Below, piece after piece: positions 51,823 through 60,535 of a DNA stretch of 64,000 nt. Position 1 is the first letter of the stretch. The number at the start of each line of letters is the position of its first letter. Under the pieces are notes generated by a model. That model saw only the letters and a program-made list of their open reading frames with translations, made no database searches and was not told the DNA's origin. The position numbers and the translations under genes are program-made. Source of the stretch: Streptomyces roseolilacinus (GTDB lineage Bacteria; Actinomycetota; Actinomycetes; Streptomycetales; Streptomycetaceae); NCBI RefSeq assembly GCF_014649335.1, contig NZ_BMSV01000003.1, positions 372,001 to 436,000 of the forward strand. Reading direction: 5' to 3'.

Positions 51823-52444
51823 CGGGCCCTCCCGTTCCCGAACCGCCCCCATCATCTCCCGTCCGCGCGGCCGCCCGGACCGCCTCCGCACAGAACGCGC
51901 CACCGCTGCAACCTTCTGCAACTCTCGCGCGAGGCCCCCGTCCCGTACGACAGTGGCCGGGTACCGGTACTCCGGTACCCGACGGGATGGTGCCGTGTCG
52001 GCGCAGCACCATCCCGCCCGCGCTCCGGGCGCGGGACGCCGTCCGGTGTCCCGCGCCCGTCGGCGTTCCCTCGCGCGTCCCCTGCGCCCCGGGAGTCGTC
52101 GTCAAACGCCACGCTCACATCGGCGGGGACGCGAGAACGGCGGCTGCCCGGCGGGAACGGCCCCCGCCACGAACGTGATCCCTGCGACCACCCGGATCTC
52201 CCGGTCCCGTGGCGGCCCCGCGCCGCCGCGGGCGACTCGGCCGTCTCATCACGTGGGACACGGTGTCAGCGGCCGGCCAGGCGCTGGAACAGGGGCCGGG
52301 CCGGAGCCGCGCGTATCCGGGCCGCCCGGCGGGGTGCGGACGCCCCGACCACGGCGCACCGGCCGGGTGCCGTTCGGCGTAGGGTGAGTCGTGTTGTGTG
52401 ACGAGGGCCGTCACTCCCCCGCGCAGGAGGGACGGCCCTTCGTC
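51823..52444. other. Long divergent intergenic region
   Basis: A ~620-base region without a gene I can support. It contains two CTGCAAC repeats 11 bases apart near 51906 and 51917 (upstream of the GAF regulator), a perfect 10-bp stem hairpin at 51958-51981 with a TACT loop, a TAGGGT box at 52380-52385, and a 7-bp GGCCGTC/GACGGCC inverted repeat at 52406-52437 just before the LuxR-type gene. Confidence 0.55.
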
Positions 52445-53542
52445 ATGCCCGGGGGCAGCGTCGACGAGGGGGACCCATTGACCAGAACCGCCGAACCGGA
52501 GCACAAACTCGCGCAGAGCCTCTACGTGATCGCCGTCCAGGACGCCGCCTGGACACCGGCGGCCGTGTGCCGGCGGCTCGACTGGAGCAGCGAGGAGTAC
52601 GCCGCGGCCATCCAGGTCCTGTCCCGCCTCGGCCTCCTGGTGCGGACCACCGCCACACCCAGCGGCTGGGCGTGCGTGTCGTCCGAGTCCGCACTCGACC
52701 ACCTCCTCGCCGCCGACGCCCGCCGCGTCGACGAACTCATCGAGCAGACCACCCGCACCCGCGAGGCGATGGTGCGGATGCTCACCGACTTCCACCCCAT
52801 CCACGCCCTGCGCATCTCCGGCACCCAGGCCCAGCTCGTGGAGGGCACGGCCAATATCGCGACCGCCCTGGAGGACGCCGCCCAGCAGGCGCGTGAAGAG
52901 GTCGTCTCGCTGCACCCGGGCCGCGGAGTGTCCGAGCACATGGCGGAGGAGGGCCTGGCGCGCGACCGGCGGGCGCTGCGGCGCGGTGTCGCGATGCGCA
53001 CCGTCCACCTCGCCTCATCCGCGGCACTGCCCTACATGTCCGCCTACCTTCGGGAGTTGCGGAAGGCGGGCGGTCAGGTGCGTACCGCCGTGACGCTGCC
53101 GCATCGGCTCATCGTCGTCGACCAGCACCTGGCGATCGTGCCCGCGACCGGTGCGGACGGGCAGCAGGCGGCCGTCGTCGTGTACGACCCGTCCCTGGTC
53201 GAGGTGTTCCGCAGCCAGTTCGAGTACGCGTGGGCCCAGGCCACCGCCTTCGGCACGGGGGTGCGCACCGAGGCGGACGAGGACCCGGGGGGCCAGCCCG
53301 ACCGGCGGCAGCGGGCGGTCCTCCGGTTACTCGCGGAAGGGCTGACCGACGAGGCGGTCGGGCGGCGTCTCGGCGTCTCGGACCGCACGGTCCGCCGGAT
53401 AGTCGGCGACCTGACGTCGGCGCTCGGCGCCACCAGCCGGTTCCAGGTCGCGGTCCTCGCCGAACGCGCGGGCTGGCTCGCCTCTGCGGACCTTGAGCAG
53501 GAGGTGTGCGAGGACACCGGCGAGCAGTCCCCAGAAGGGTGA
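52445..53542 (+). CDS. TrmB/LuxR-type transcriptional regulator
   Basis: The protein, 365 residues from this ATG, has an N-terminal winged helix (WTPAAVCRRLDWSSEEYAAAIQVLSRLGLL), a middle sensor-like part (EGTANIATALEDAAQQAREEVVSLHPG) and a C-terminal LuxR helix-turn-helix (RRQRAVLRLLAEGLTDEAVGRRLGVSDRTVRRIVGDL, given in part). Start is uncertain: GTG 52391 fits the TAGGGT box, and TTG 52478 has the best ribosome site. Its last 216 bases overlap the convergent BenE-type gene. It probably controls the neighbouring transporter and oxygenase genes. Confidence 0.82.
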   Translation: MPGGSVDEGDPLTRTAEPEHKLAQSLYVIAVQDAAWTPAAVCRRLDWSSEEYAAAIQVLSRLGLLVRTTATPSGWACVSSESALDHLLAADARRVDELIEQTTRTREAMVRMLTDFHPIHALRISGTQAQLVEGTANIATALEDAAQQAREEVVSLHPGRGVSEHMAEEGLARDRRALRRGVAMRTVHLASSAALPYMSAYLRELRKAGGQVRTAVTLPHRLIVVDQHLAIVPATGADGQQAAVVVYDPSLVEVFRSQFEYAWAQATAFGTGVRTEADEDPGGQPDRRQRAVLRLLAEGLTDEAVGRRLGVSDRTVRRIVGDLTSALGATSRFQVAVLAERAGWLASADLEQEVCEDTGEQSPEG

Positions 53543-54643
53543 GCCGATGCCGGCGACCGTCACTCCGGAGGCAGTCGCGAGGAAGGTGACGACGGAGGCC
53601 TCGCGGTGGCGTTCGTCGGCGACCGTACGGGCCAGACTGCCGGAGAACGCCCCGAGCAGCGCCACCCCCGCCAGGGTGGCCACGAGCGCCTCCGGCAACC
53701 CGGTGAACAGGGCCACGAGCGTCGAGCCGAAGCAGCCCACGACCAGATAGCCGATGCCGCAGCTCACCCCGGCGACCCACCGCCTGGCCGGATCGCGGTG
53801 CGCCTCGGGTCCGGTGCAGATCGCGGCGGTGATGGCCGCCGGATTGATCGCGTGCGAGCCGAAGGGCGCGAGCAGCGTCGACACCACGCCGGTCGTCCCG
53901 CACACCACGCGCTCGTCCGGCCGGTAGCCGTCCGCGCGCAGCACGGTCATCCCCGGCGCGTACTGCCCGGCGAGCGTGGCGACGAGCAGCGGCACGCCGA
54001 TGCCGATGAGCGCCCCCACCGAGAAGTGCGGTGCCGTGAGGTGCGGCACGGCCAGGCCGGGGCCCGAGACGTCCAGGTGAAGGCCGCCGCCCGCCCAGGC
54101 GGTGACAAGCCCGACGGCGAGCGCGCACATCACCGCGTACGTCGGCCACAGACCCTTGGCGAGCAGGTAGCCGACCACCATGGCGCCCGCGAGCAGCGGG
54201 GCGGAGCGCAGCGAGGTGAAGATCGCGGTGCCGAACGAGAAGAGGATCCCGGCGAGCATCGCCGAGACGATTCCCTCCGGAATCCGGGCGAGGACCCGGG
54301 TGAACACACCCGTGACGGTCAGCGCCGTGGCCGCGACGCCGGCGCACAGGAAGGCGCCGACGGCCTCGGCGTAGTCGTGCTGCGCGAGGGCCGTGACCAG
54401 GATGGCCGCGCCCGGCGTGGAGAACGCCGTGATCACCGGGGTACGGCTCCACCAGCTGAGCCCCACACAGGTCAGGCCCGCGCCGATGGAGATCGCCCAC
54501 ACCCACGACGAGGTCTGTGCCGCGCTCAGGCCGGCGGCCCCGGCGGCGGCCAGGACGAGGGCGAGCGGCCCCGCGTACGAGACCGCCATCGCCACCACGC
54601 CCGCGTTGACCGCGGAGAAGGACACCGACCGCACCAGTCGCAC
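53327..54643 (-). CDS. BenE family (benzoate/H+ symporter-like) permease
   Basis: The 438-residue membrane protein has 10-12 hydrophobic segments and family motifs AQTSSWVWAISIGAGL, RTPVITAFSTPGAAIL, GQYAPGMTVLRADGYRP and PFGSHAINPAAITAAICTG. BenE members are ~390 residues; the last ~65 residues here (after GVLAHLLLKVRRG) are hydrophilic and lie entirely antisense to the end of the LuxR-type gene. The real substrate is not shown; the oxygenase and racemase nearby suggest an amino-acid-derived or aromatic compound. GTG start at 54643. Confidence 0.87.
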   Translation of the reverse strand: MRLVRSVSFSAVNAGVVAMAVSYAGPLALVLAAAGAAGLSAAQTSSWVWAISIGAGLTCVGLSWWSRTPVITAFSTPGAAILVTALAQHDYAEAVGAFLCAGVAATALTVTGVFTRVLARIPEGIVSAMLAGILFSFGTAIFTSLRSAPLLAGAMVVGYLLAKGLWPTYAVMCALAVGLVTAWAGGGLHLDVSGPGLAVPHLTAPHFSVGALIGIGVPLLVATLAGQYAPGMTVLRADGYRPDERVVCGTTGVVSTLLAPFGSHAINPAAITAAICTGPEAHRDPARRWVAGVSCGIGYLVVGCFGSTLVALFTGLPEALVATLAGVALLGAFSGSLARTVADERHREASVVTFLATASGVTVAGIGSPFWGLLAGVLAHLLLKVRRGEPARAFGEDRDLEPAGGAERRRQVADYPADRAVRDAETPPDRLVGQPFRE

Positions 54644-54647
54644 CGAT

Positions 54648-54686
54648 TCAGCCCCAGATGAAGGAGAACAAAGGAACCACGGACAT
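54648..54686 (-). CDS. Possible 12-aa leader peptide before BenE-type gene
   Basis: Twelve codons, MSVVPLFSFIWG, end in TGA 4 bases before the permease GTG. A very good ribosome site, GGGGAGGTGTC, precedes it and would otherwise have no purpose. It may couple or attenuate permease translation. Too short to be certain. Confidence 0.4.
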   Translation of the reverse strand: MSVVPLFSFIWG

Positions 54687-54887
54687 CACGACACCTCCCC
54701 CCCCGAAGACGTTGCCGCGCCGCACATGCTGCCGCACCGCACGGAGCCGGGGCACGCCGGGGGGCGTCCGCTTCAGGCCGCGTCCCCTACCGGACAGGAC
54801 CGAGGTGTGACCGGAGTGGGTCATGGACCTTTCCGGACGGTCGACTTCCCTGGTCACAGCGTTCGCCGGAGTCACAGGATCTCCGGC

Positions 54888-55910
54888 ATGACGACTCATG
54901 CGGAACCCCGTGCGGACCTCGCCGCGCTCACCCTCGACCCGGCCGAAACCACCCGCCTCGAGGAACTGCTCCACGACACGGCGCAGTTGCCGGGGCCCCT
55001 GGAACAGACCCTGCAGACCGCGGCCTTCGCCGCGCTCGCCGGACGTCTGCCGGCCCGGCTGCGCGAGGGCATCGGGTCCTTCCGCGACACCCCGCCGGAC
55101 CACGGCCTGCTCGTGGTGCGCGGACTGCCCGTCGGGGACATCCCGGCGACCCCGGCCGTGTACGGCTCCGACGTCCTCGGTGAAACGCACCCCTCCAGCC
55201 TGCTCGTCGCCCTGATCGCGCACCCGCTGGGCGGGCTGATCGGCTACGAGGACGAGAAGTCCGGGGCGCTCGTGCACGACGTGTATCCGGTCCCCACCGA
55301 CGCGGCGAAGCCCCTGAACTCCGGCTCCACCCTCTTCGACTTCCACACCGAGAACGTCCACCACCCGGTGCGGCCCTCGCACCTGGGCCTGCTGTGCCTG
55401 CGCCCCGACCACGACCGGCGGGCGGCCACCATGGTCGCCTCGGTCCGCGAGGCCGAGCCGCTGCTCTCCGCCGCCGACCGTGAGCTGCTGCGCACCGACC
55501 GCTACCGGAGCCGCTTCCCGCTCTCCTTCACGCGGGGCCTCGCCGAGGACGAGCGGCCGGTGACCGATCCGCACCCGGTCCTCATGGACGGCCCTGCCGG
55601 TGCCCCCGGCACGAGGGTCCGGTTCAACATGCACAACACCTTCGGCACGGACGCCTCGGCGCAGGAAGCCCTGGAGCGCCTCAACCGGGCCATGCACACG
55701 GTGCACCGGGCGGTGCGGGCCGACCGGGGCGAGCTGCTCCTGGTGGACAACCGGATCGTGGTGCACGGCCGCAGCGACTTCACGCCGCGCTACGACGGCA
55801 ACGACCGCTGGCTGCGCCGGTTCTACCCGTACCCCGGCGAACTGCGTGCCGACGTCCTGGTGCGGGCCGGCGGCCGGGTGCTCGGCAAGGACAGCTACGC
55901 CCGTGCATGA
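54888..55910 (+). CDS. TauD/clavaminate synthase-like Fe(II)/2-oxoglutarate oxygenase
   Basis: The 340-residue protein resembles the clavaminate synthase/asparagine or arginine beta-hydroxylase group. The iron ligands are in FDFHTENVHH (HxE form) and VDNRIVVHGRSDF (distal His); the 2-oxoglutarate-binding Arg is expected in the following NDRWLRRFYPYP. The N-terminal GLLVVRGLPVGDIP and GYEDEKSGALVHDV are typical. HxE rather than HxD is characteristic of this branch. The likely substrate is a free or carrier-bound amino acid. It overlaps the exporter gene by 8 bases and is followed by an amino acid racemase. Confidence 0.87.
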   Translation: MTTHAEPRADLAALTLDPAETTRLEELLHDTAQLPGPLEQTLQTAAFAALAGRLPARLREGIGSFRDTPPDHGLLVVRGLPVGDIPATPAVYGSDVLGETHPSSLLVALIAHPLGGLIGYEDEKSGALVHDVYPVPTDAAKPLNSGSTLFDFHTENVHHPVRPSHLGLLCLRPDHDRRAATMVASVREAEPLLSAADRELLRTDRYRSRFPLSFTRGLAEDERPVTDPHPVLMDGPAGAPGTRVRFNMHNTFGTDASAQEALERLNRAMHTVHRAVRADRGELLLVDNRIVVHGRSDFTPRYDGNDRWLRRFYPYPGELRADVLVRAGGRVLGKDSYARA

Positions 55911-56679
55911 CCTGACCCTCACCACGGCGGTGCTGCTCTGCGTCGCCGCCGCACTCGCGGGCTGGGTCGACGCGGTGGTCGGCGGTGGCGGGCTCCTCCA
56001 GGTGCCCGCCCTGCTGATCGCCTTCCCGCACCTGGCCCCCGCGTACGCCCTCGGCACCAACAAGGCCGTCGGCGTCGTCGGCACCTCGGCGGCGGCGGTG
56101 ACGTACGCCCGCAGGGCCCCCGTCGACGTGCGGCTCGCGGCCCGGCTCGGCTCCGTCGCGGCCCTGGCGGCGATGGGCGGGGCGTTCTTCGCGGCCGGCG
56201 TGAAGAGCGAGGTGCTGCGCCCCGTGATCATGGTGCTGCTGCTCGCCGTCGCCGCCTTCGTCGTGTCGAAGCCGCAGTTCGGGCAGAGGCCCGGGGGCAC
56301 CGTGACCCGGCAGCGGGTCCTCGCCGCCGTCGTGGTCGTCGGCGCGGGCATCGGCTTCTACGACGGCCTGCTCGGGCCCGGCACCGGGACCTTCCTGGTG
56401 ATCGGCCTGGTCGCGGTTCTGTCCATGGACATGGTCACGGCGTCGGCGACCGCGAAAGTCGTCAACGTCGGGACGAACCTGGGCGCGCTCGCGATATTCG
56501 CCTACCAGGGGACGGTCCTGTGGGCGCTCGCTCCCCTCTTGGCGGTGTTCAACCTCGCGGGCGCCTCGGTGGGCGCGCGCATGGCGCTCAAGCGCGGCAG
56601 CGGTTTCGTACGTGCCGTGTTGCTCGTCGTCGTGACCGTGCTGGTCGGCAAGCTCGCACTCGATCAATGGGGGACATGA
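55903..56679 (+). CDS. TauE/SafE family membrane exporter
   Basis: The 258-residue protein has seven or eight hydrophobic segments and the family motifs GWVDAVVGGGGLLQVPALL in the first half and GFYDGLLGPGTGTFLVIGLV in the second, the internal duplication typical of TauE/SafE sulfite or organic anion exporters. GTG starts inside the end of the oxygenase gene (8-base overlap), and the racemase gene begins 1 base after the stop, so the three are one operon. It may export the product of the pathway. Confidence 0.87.
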   Translation: MHDLTLTTAVLLCVAAALAGWVDAVVGGGGLLQVPALLIAFPHLAPAYALGTNKAVGVVGTSAAAVTYARRAPVDVRLAARLGSVAALAAMGGAFFAAGVKSEVLRPVIMVLLLAVAAFVVSKPQFGQRPGGTVTRQRVLAAVVVVGAGIGFYDGLLGPGTGTFLVIGLVAVLSMDMVTASATAKVVNVGTNLGALAIFAYQGTVLWALAPLLAVFNLAGASVGARMALKRGSGFVRAVLLVVVTVLVGKLALDQWGT

Positions 56680-56680
56680 G

Positions 56681-57385
56681 ATGTCCATCGGAATTCTGGG
56701 CGGAATGGGCCCGTTGGCCACGGTCGACTTCTACCGGAAGGTGATCGACGCGACCCCGGCCGGCATCGACCAGGAACACCTGCCGGTCGTGGTGTGGGCC
56801 GACCCGACGGTTCCGGACCGCTCGGCGGCGCTGAGTGGGCGCGGGCCCGACCCGACGCCGTGGCTGGTGCGCGGTGCGCACCGGCTCGAGGCGATGGGGG
56901 CGCGGCTCATCGCGACCCCGTGCAACACCGCGCACGCCTTCCTCGACGAGGTACGGACCAGCGTGCGCGTCCCGATGCTCGACATGATCGCGGAGACGGT
57001 CGCCGAGATCCGCTCCGACCACCCGGACGTGGTGTCGGTCGGGCTTCTGGCCACCACCGGCACGGTGCGCGCCGGTCTCTACCAAAGGGCTCTGGAGGCA
57101 GCGGGTCTGCGGGTCGTGGTACCGGGCGGGCTCACCCAGGGCGAAGCCGTGACGGGCGCCATCCGCCGGGTCAAGGCGGGCGACCTCGGCGCGGCCGGGG
57201 CCTGCCTGATCGAGCGCGCGAGCGAGGAGCTGGCGGCCCGGGGCGCGGGCCTGCTCGTGGCGGGCTGCACCGAACTGCCGCTGCTCCTCGGCGAGCGGAG
57301 CGCCGGCCTGCCGGTCGTCGATCCCACGGCCGCCCTGGCGCGGGCGACGGTACGGGAGGCCCTGGCCCGGCCGGCGCCGGTTTGA
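56681..57385 (+). CDS. Aspartate/glutamate racemase family protein
   Basis: The 234-residue protein starts SIGILGGMGPLATVDFYRK, typical of aspartate racemases, and has the two catalytic cysteines in TPCNTAHAF and AGCTELPLLL. It interconverts L and D forms of an acidic amino acid, or a hydroxylated one, without PLP. Start is one base after the exporter stop. With the oxygenase it suggests formation or breakdown of a beta-hydroxy acidic amino acid. Confidence 0.9.
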   Translation: MSIGILGGMGPLATVDFYRKVIDATPAGIDQEHLPVVVWADPTVPDRSAALSGRGPDPTPWLVRGAHRLEAMGARLIATPCNTAHAFLDEVRTSVRVPMLDMIAETVAEIRSDHPDVVSVGLLATTGTVRAGLYQRALEAAGLRVVVPGGLTQGEAVTGAIRRVKAGDLGAAGACLIERASEELAARGAGLLVAGCTELPLLLGERSAGLPVVDPTAALARATVREALARPAPV

Positions 57386-57626
57386 TGCGAACCCCGTGGC
57401 GGGGGCGGGCCTCCCCACCGTGACGGCGGGAACGCGCCCGCCCGTCATGCGGACCGTGTGGGGTGGGCGCTCGTGGTCGCGGGCGCCCTGGAGGGTCTTG
57501 TTCTTCGGGGAGGAGCGGAAGCCCCGGCACGCCCCAGAGGCATCCGGCGGCGACGAGGAGGAGACGCTGATGACCGTGCTACGTTCCGTCCACGGCGCGA
57601 CGTCCGGCGTCGCCTGAAGACACTCC
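57386..57626. other. Interval with one possible 15-codon mini-ORF
   Basis: Between the racemase and the AidB-like gene (convergent) there is no supported gene. A GAGGAGGAGA ribosome-site-like stretch precedes ATG at 57570 and a 15-codon frame ending at 57617; I regard it as possible only. Confidence 0.35.
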
Positions 57627-59294
57627 CTAGGGGCGGGCCCGCTCCACGATCGCGCGGAGGTCCAGGGTGTGCGGCAGCGTCCCGAACGCCGCTCCCCGGT
57701 CCCCGCCCAGCCGGGAGGCGCAGAACGCGTCCGCGACCTCCGGCGGCGCCCACCGCACCAGCAGCGAGCCCTGCAGCACCAGCGCCATCCGCTCCACCAG
57801 CCGCCGCGCCCGCGCCTCGATCCCCTCCAGGTCCGCCAGTTCCGTCAGCAGGCCCTTGATCGCCGCGTCCAGCCGGTGGTCCGCGCCGCGCGCCCGGCCG
57901 ACCTCCCGCAGGAACGCGTCGAGCGCGCCCGGTTCCCGCTGCATCGCCCGCAGCACGTCCAGCGCCTGGACGTTGCCGGAGCCCTCCCAGATGGAGTTGA
58001 GCGGCGACTCGCGCAGCAGCCGCGGCATGCCCGACTCCTCCACGTACCCGTTGCCGCCCAGGCACTCCAGGGCCTCCGCCACCATCGGCGTGCACCGCTT
58101 GGTCACCCAGTACTTCGCGGCCGGCACCGCCAGCCGCAGCAGCGCCCGCTCCGACTCCGCGCCGCCCTGCCCGCCGGCCGCGGGGGCGCCCGACTCCACC
58201 GCGTCGTACGCCGCCGCCAGCCGCATCCCCAGGACCGTCGCCGCCTCCGACTCCAGCGCCAGGTCGGCCAGGACGTTGCGCATCAGCGGCTTGTCGATCA
58301 GGAGCCCGCCGAACGCGCTGCGGTACGCCGTGTGGTGCACGGCCTGCGCGACCGCCTGCCGCATCAGCGCGGCCGAGCCGAGCACGCAGTCGAGGCGCGT
58401 CGCGGCGACCATCCCGATGATGGTGCGCACCCCCCGCCCCTCCTCGCCGACCAGGCGCGCCCACGTCCCGTCGAACTCGACCTCGGCGGACGCGTTCGAC
58501 CGGTTGCCGAGCTTGTCCTTCAGCCGCTGGATCCGGAACACGTTGCGCGTGCCGTCCGCCAGGACCCGCGGCACCAGGAAGCAGGTGAGCCCGCCGGGGG
58601 CCTGCGCCAGCACCAGGAAGCCGTCCGACATGGGCGCCGAGCAGAACCACTTGTGGCCCGTCAGGACGTACTCGCCCGCCGCGGCCAGCGGCTCCGCCAC
58701 CGTCGTGTTGGCGCGGACGTCGCTGCCGCCCTGCTTCTCCGTCATGCCCATCCCGAACAGCACGCCCGCCTTCTCGGCGGGCGGCAGCAGCTGCTCGCCC
58801 TCGTACACCTTCGAGGTCAGCCGCGGCTCCCACTCGGCCGCGAGGTCCGGGTCGGTGCGCAGCGCGGGGACCGCCGCGTGGGTCATCGACAGTGGGCAGC
58901 CGTGCCCCGCCTCCGTCTGCGACCACACCAGGAACCCGGCGGCGCGCCGCACGTGCCCGCCGGGCCGGCCCCAGGCGGAGGTCAGCCCCGACGTGACGGC
59001 GTGGCCCAGGAGCCGGTGCCACGCCGGGTGGAACTCGACCTCGTCGACGCGGTTGCCGTACCGGTCGTGGGTGCGCAGCCTCGGCGGGAACTCGTCGGCG
59101 AGGGCGCCCCAGGACTGGGCCTGCACCGATCCGGCGGTGGTGCCCAGTGACGACAGCTCCTCGCGGGCCTCCTCGCGCAGGTCGGGCGGAAGGTGTCGTT
59201 CCACCGCCTCGGTCAGGGCCCGGTCGGCGGTGAAGACGTCGTACCCGACCAGGGGCGGAGGCTGGTTGGTCACGGTGTGGGTGGTGGCTGCCAT
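57627..59294 (-). CDS. AidB-like acyl-CoA dehydrogenase family flavoprotein
   Basis: The 555-residue protein belongs to the AidB branch: N-terminal NQPPPLVGYDVFTADRALTEAVERHL (in part), then GFLVWSQTEAGHGCPLSMTHAAVPAL, FGMGMTEKQGGSDVRANTT, LTGHKWFCSAPMSDGFLVLAQ, GNRSNASAEVEF and CLGGNGYVEESGMPRLLRESPLNSIWEGSGNV (parts shown). AidB proteins bind FAD and DNA and are linked to alkylation resistance in E. coli; dehydrogenase activity is weak there. Length is normal. Its ATG lies 17 bases from the GTG of the divergent BrkB gene. Confidence 0.9.
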   Translation of the reverse strand: MAATTHTVTNQPPPLVGYDVFTADRALTEAVERHLPPDLREEAREELSSLGTTAGSVQAQSWGALADEFPPRLRTHDRYGNRVDEVEFHPAWHRLLGHAVTSGLTSAWGRPGGHVRRAAGFLVWSQTEAGHGCPLSMTHAAVPALRTDPDLAAEWEPRLTSKVYEGEQLLPPAEKAGVLFGMGMTEKQGGSDVRANTTVAEPLAAAGEYVLTGHKWFCSAPMSDGFLVLAQAPGGLTCFLVPRVLADGTRNVFRIQRLKDKLGNRSNASAEVEFDGTWARLVGEEGRGVRTIIGMVAATRLDCVLGSAALMRQAVAQAVHHTAYRSAFGGLLIDKPLMRNVLADLALESEAATVLGMRLAAAYDAVESGAPAAGGQGGAESERALLRLAVPAAKYWVTKRCTPMVAEALECLGGNGYVEESGMPRLLRESPLNSIWEGSGNVQALDVLRAMQREPGALDAFLREVGRARGADHRLDAAIKGLLTELADLEGIEARARRLVERMALVLQGSLLVRWAPPEVADAFCASRLGGDRGAAFGTLPHTLDLRAIVERARP

Positions 59295-59299
59295 GCGGA

Positions 59300-59306
59300 T
59301 ACCGTA
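59300..59306. promoter_or_regulatory. Shared -10 element for two leaderless divergent genes
   Basis: TACCGTA reads as TACCGT on the plus strand (6 nt before GTG 59312) and TACGGT on the minus strand (6 nt before ATG 59294). Both fit TAnnnT and would start transcription at the initiation codons. Confidence 0.55.
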
Positions 59307-59311
59307 AAGAC

Positions 59312-60535
59312 GTGCAGGCAGCGAAGGAAACACCCGAACCGGCCGGGGGGCCCGCCGGTTCCCCGGGCCCCGCAGGGCGGGGCGCGCCCCCCGGCGCCTC
59401 CCCGGGCCGGCTCCACCGGGCCAGGGCCCTCTACCGCAACGTGTCGAAGCGGAAGATGGCGTGGCTCCTCCTGAAGGACACCGTCAACTCGTGCATCGAG
59501 TACCGGATCCTCGGCCTCGCCGCCGAGGCCGCGTTCTTCACCCTCCTGTCCCTGCCGCCGCTGATGCTCGGCCTGCTCGGCCTGCTCGGCTACATCGACG
59601 ACTGGACGGACACCACCACCGTCGCGTCCATCGAGAAGAACATCCTCGCCGCCGTCGGCACGGTCCTGTCCGACCGGGGCGTCAACGAGATCGCGAAGCC
59701 CCTGCTGGAGGACGTCACCCGGGGCGGCAGGCCCGACGTGATCTCGATCGGCTTCGCCATAGCGCTCTGGTCGGGCTCCCGCGCGGTGAACGTCTTCATC
59801 GACACGATCACCGTCATGTACGGCCTCGACGGGCGCCGCGGCATCGTCGCGACCCGGCTGCTCGCCTTCCTCCTCTACCTGATCGCCCTGGTGATCGGCG
59901 CGGTCGTCCTGCCGCTGGCCGTCGTCGGCCCTGACCGGGTCGTGGAGGTGGTGCCGTTCGGGACGGAGGTGGTGTCCGTCCTGTACTGGCCGGTCGTCAT
60001 CCTGCTGTCCATCGCGTTCCTCACGACCCTGTACCACGTGTCCGTACCGGTCAGGTCGCCGTGGATCGAGGACGTGCCGGGCTCGCTGGTGGCGCTCGCC
60101 ATGTGGGTCCTGGGCAGTTTCCTGCTGCGCATCTACCTGACGAACACCGTCGAGGGCCCCACCATCTACGGTTCCCTCGCGGCGCCCATCGCGGTGCTGC
60201 TGTGGATCGGCATCTCCGCCTTCGCGGTGCTCGTCGGCGCCGCCGTCAACGCGGCCGTCGACCGGGTCTGGCCGTCCGTCGCCACGGCCGCCGCCCGCGC
60301 CGAGACCGAACGCGCCCGCGCCGCCGAGGTCGCCGCCCTGCTGGCCCGCGCGCAGTCCGGCGACGGCGACCCGGACATGCCGTCGGAGTTCCCGGAGCGC
60401 TGGTCGCGCTTCCTCCCCCCGGACGACGTGCGGGCCCGCCTCCAGTGGGAGAAGGCGGAGAAGGACCGGCGGCCGAAGGAGCGGCCCGACCGGGAGGGGT
60501 CCGTCCCGCGCAACCGCGACGGGGAGGCGGGCTGA
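59312..60535 (+). CDS. YihY/BrkB family membrane protein
   Basis: The 407-residue protein has about six hydrophobic segments: [78 protein letters not shown] and later ones (parts only), with the family stretch [34 protein letters not shown]. The N-terminus (35 Gly/Pro-rich residues) and C-terminus (charged tail) are cytoplasmic. Function of the family is unclear despite old RNase BN names. GTG start close to the divergent AidB gene. Confidence 0.87.
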   Translation: MQAAKETPEPAGGPAGSPGPAGRGAPPGASPGRLHRARALYRNVSKRKMAWLLLKDTVNSCIEYRILGLAAEAAFFTLLSLPPLMLGLLGLLGYIDDWTDTTTVASIEKNILAAVGTVLSDRGVNEIAKPLLEDVTRGGRPDVISIGFAIALWSGSRAVNVFIDTITVMYGLDGRRGIVATRLLAFLLYLIALVIGAVVLPLAVVGPDRVVEVVPFGTEVVSVLYWPVVILLSIAFLTTLYHVSVPVRSPWIEDVPGSLVALAMWVLGSFLLRIYLTNTVEGPTIYGSLAAPIAVLLWIGISAFAVLVGAAVNAAVDRVWPSVATAAARAETERARAAEVAALLARAQSGDGDPDMPSEFPERWSRFLPPDDVRARLQWEKAEKDRRPKERPDREGSVPRNRDGEAG

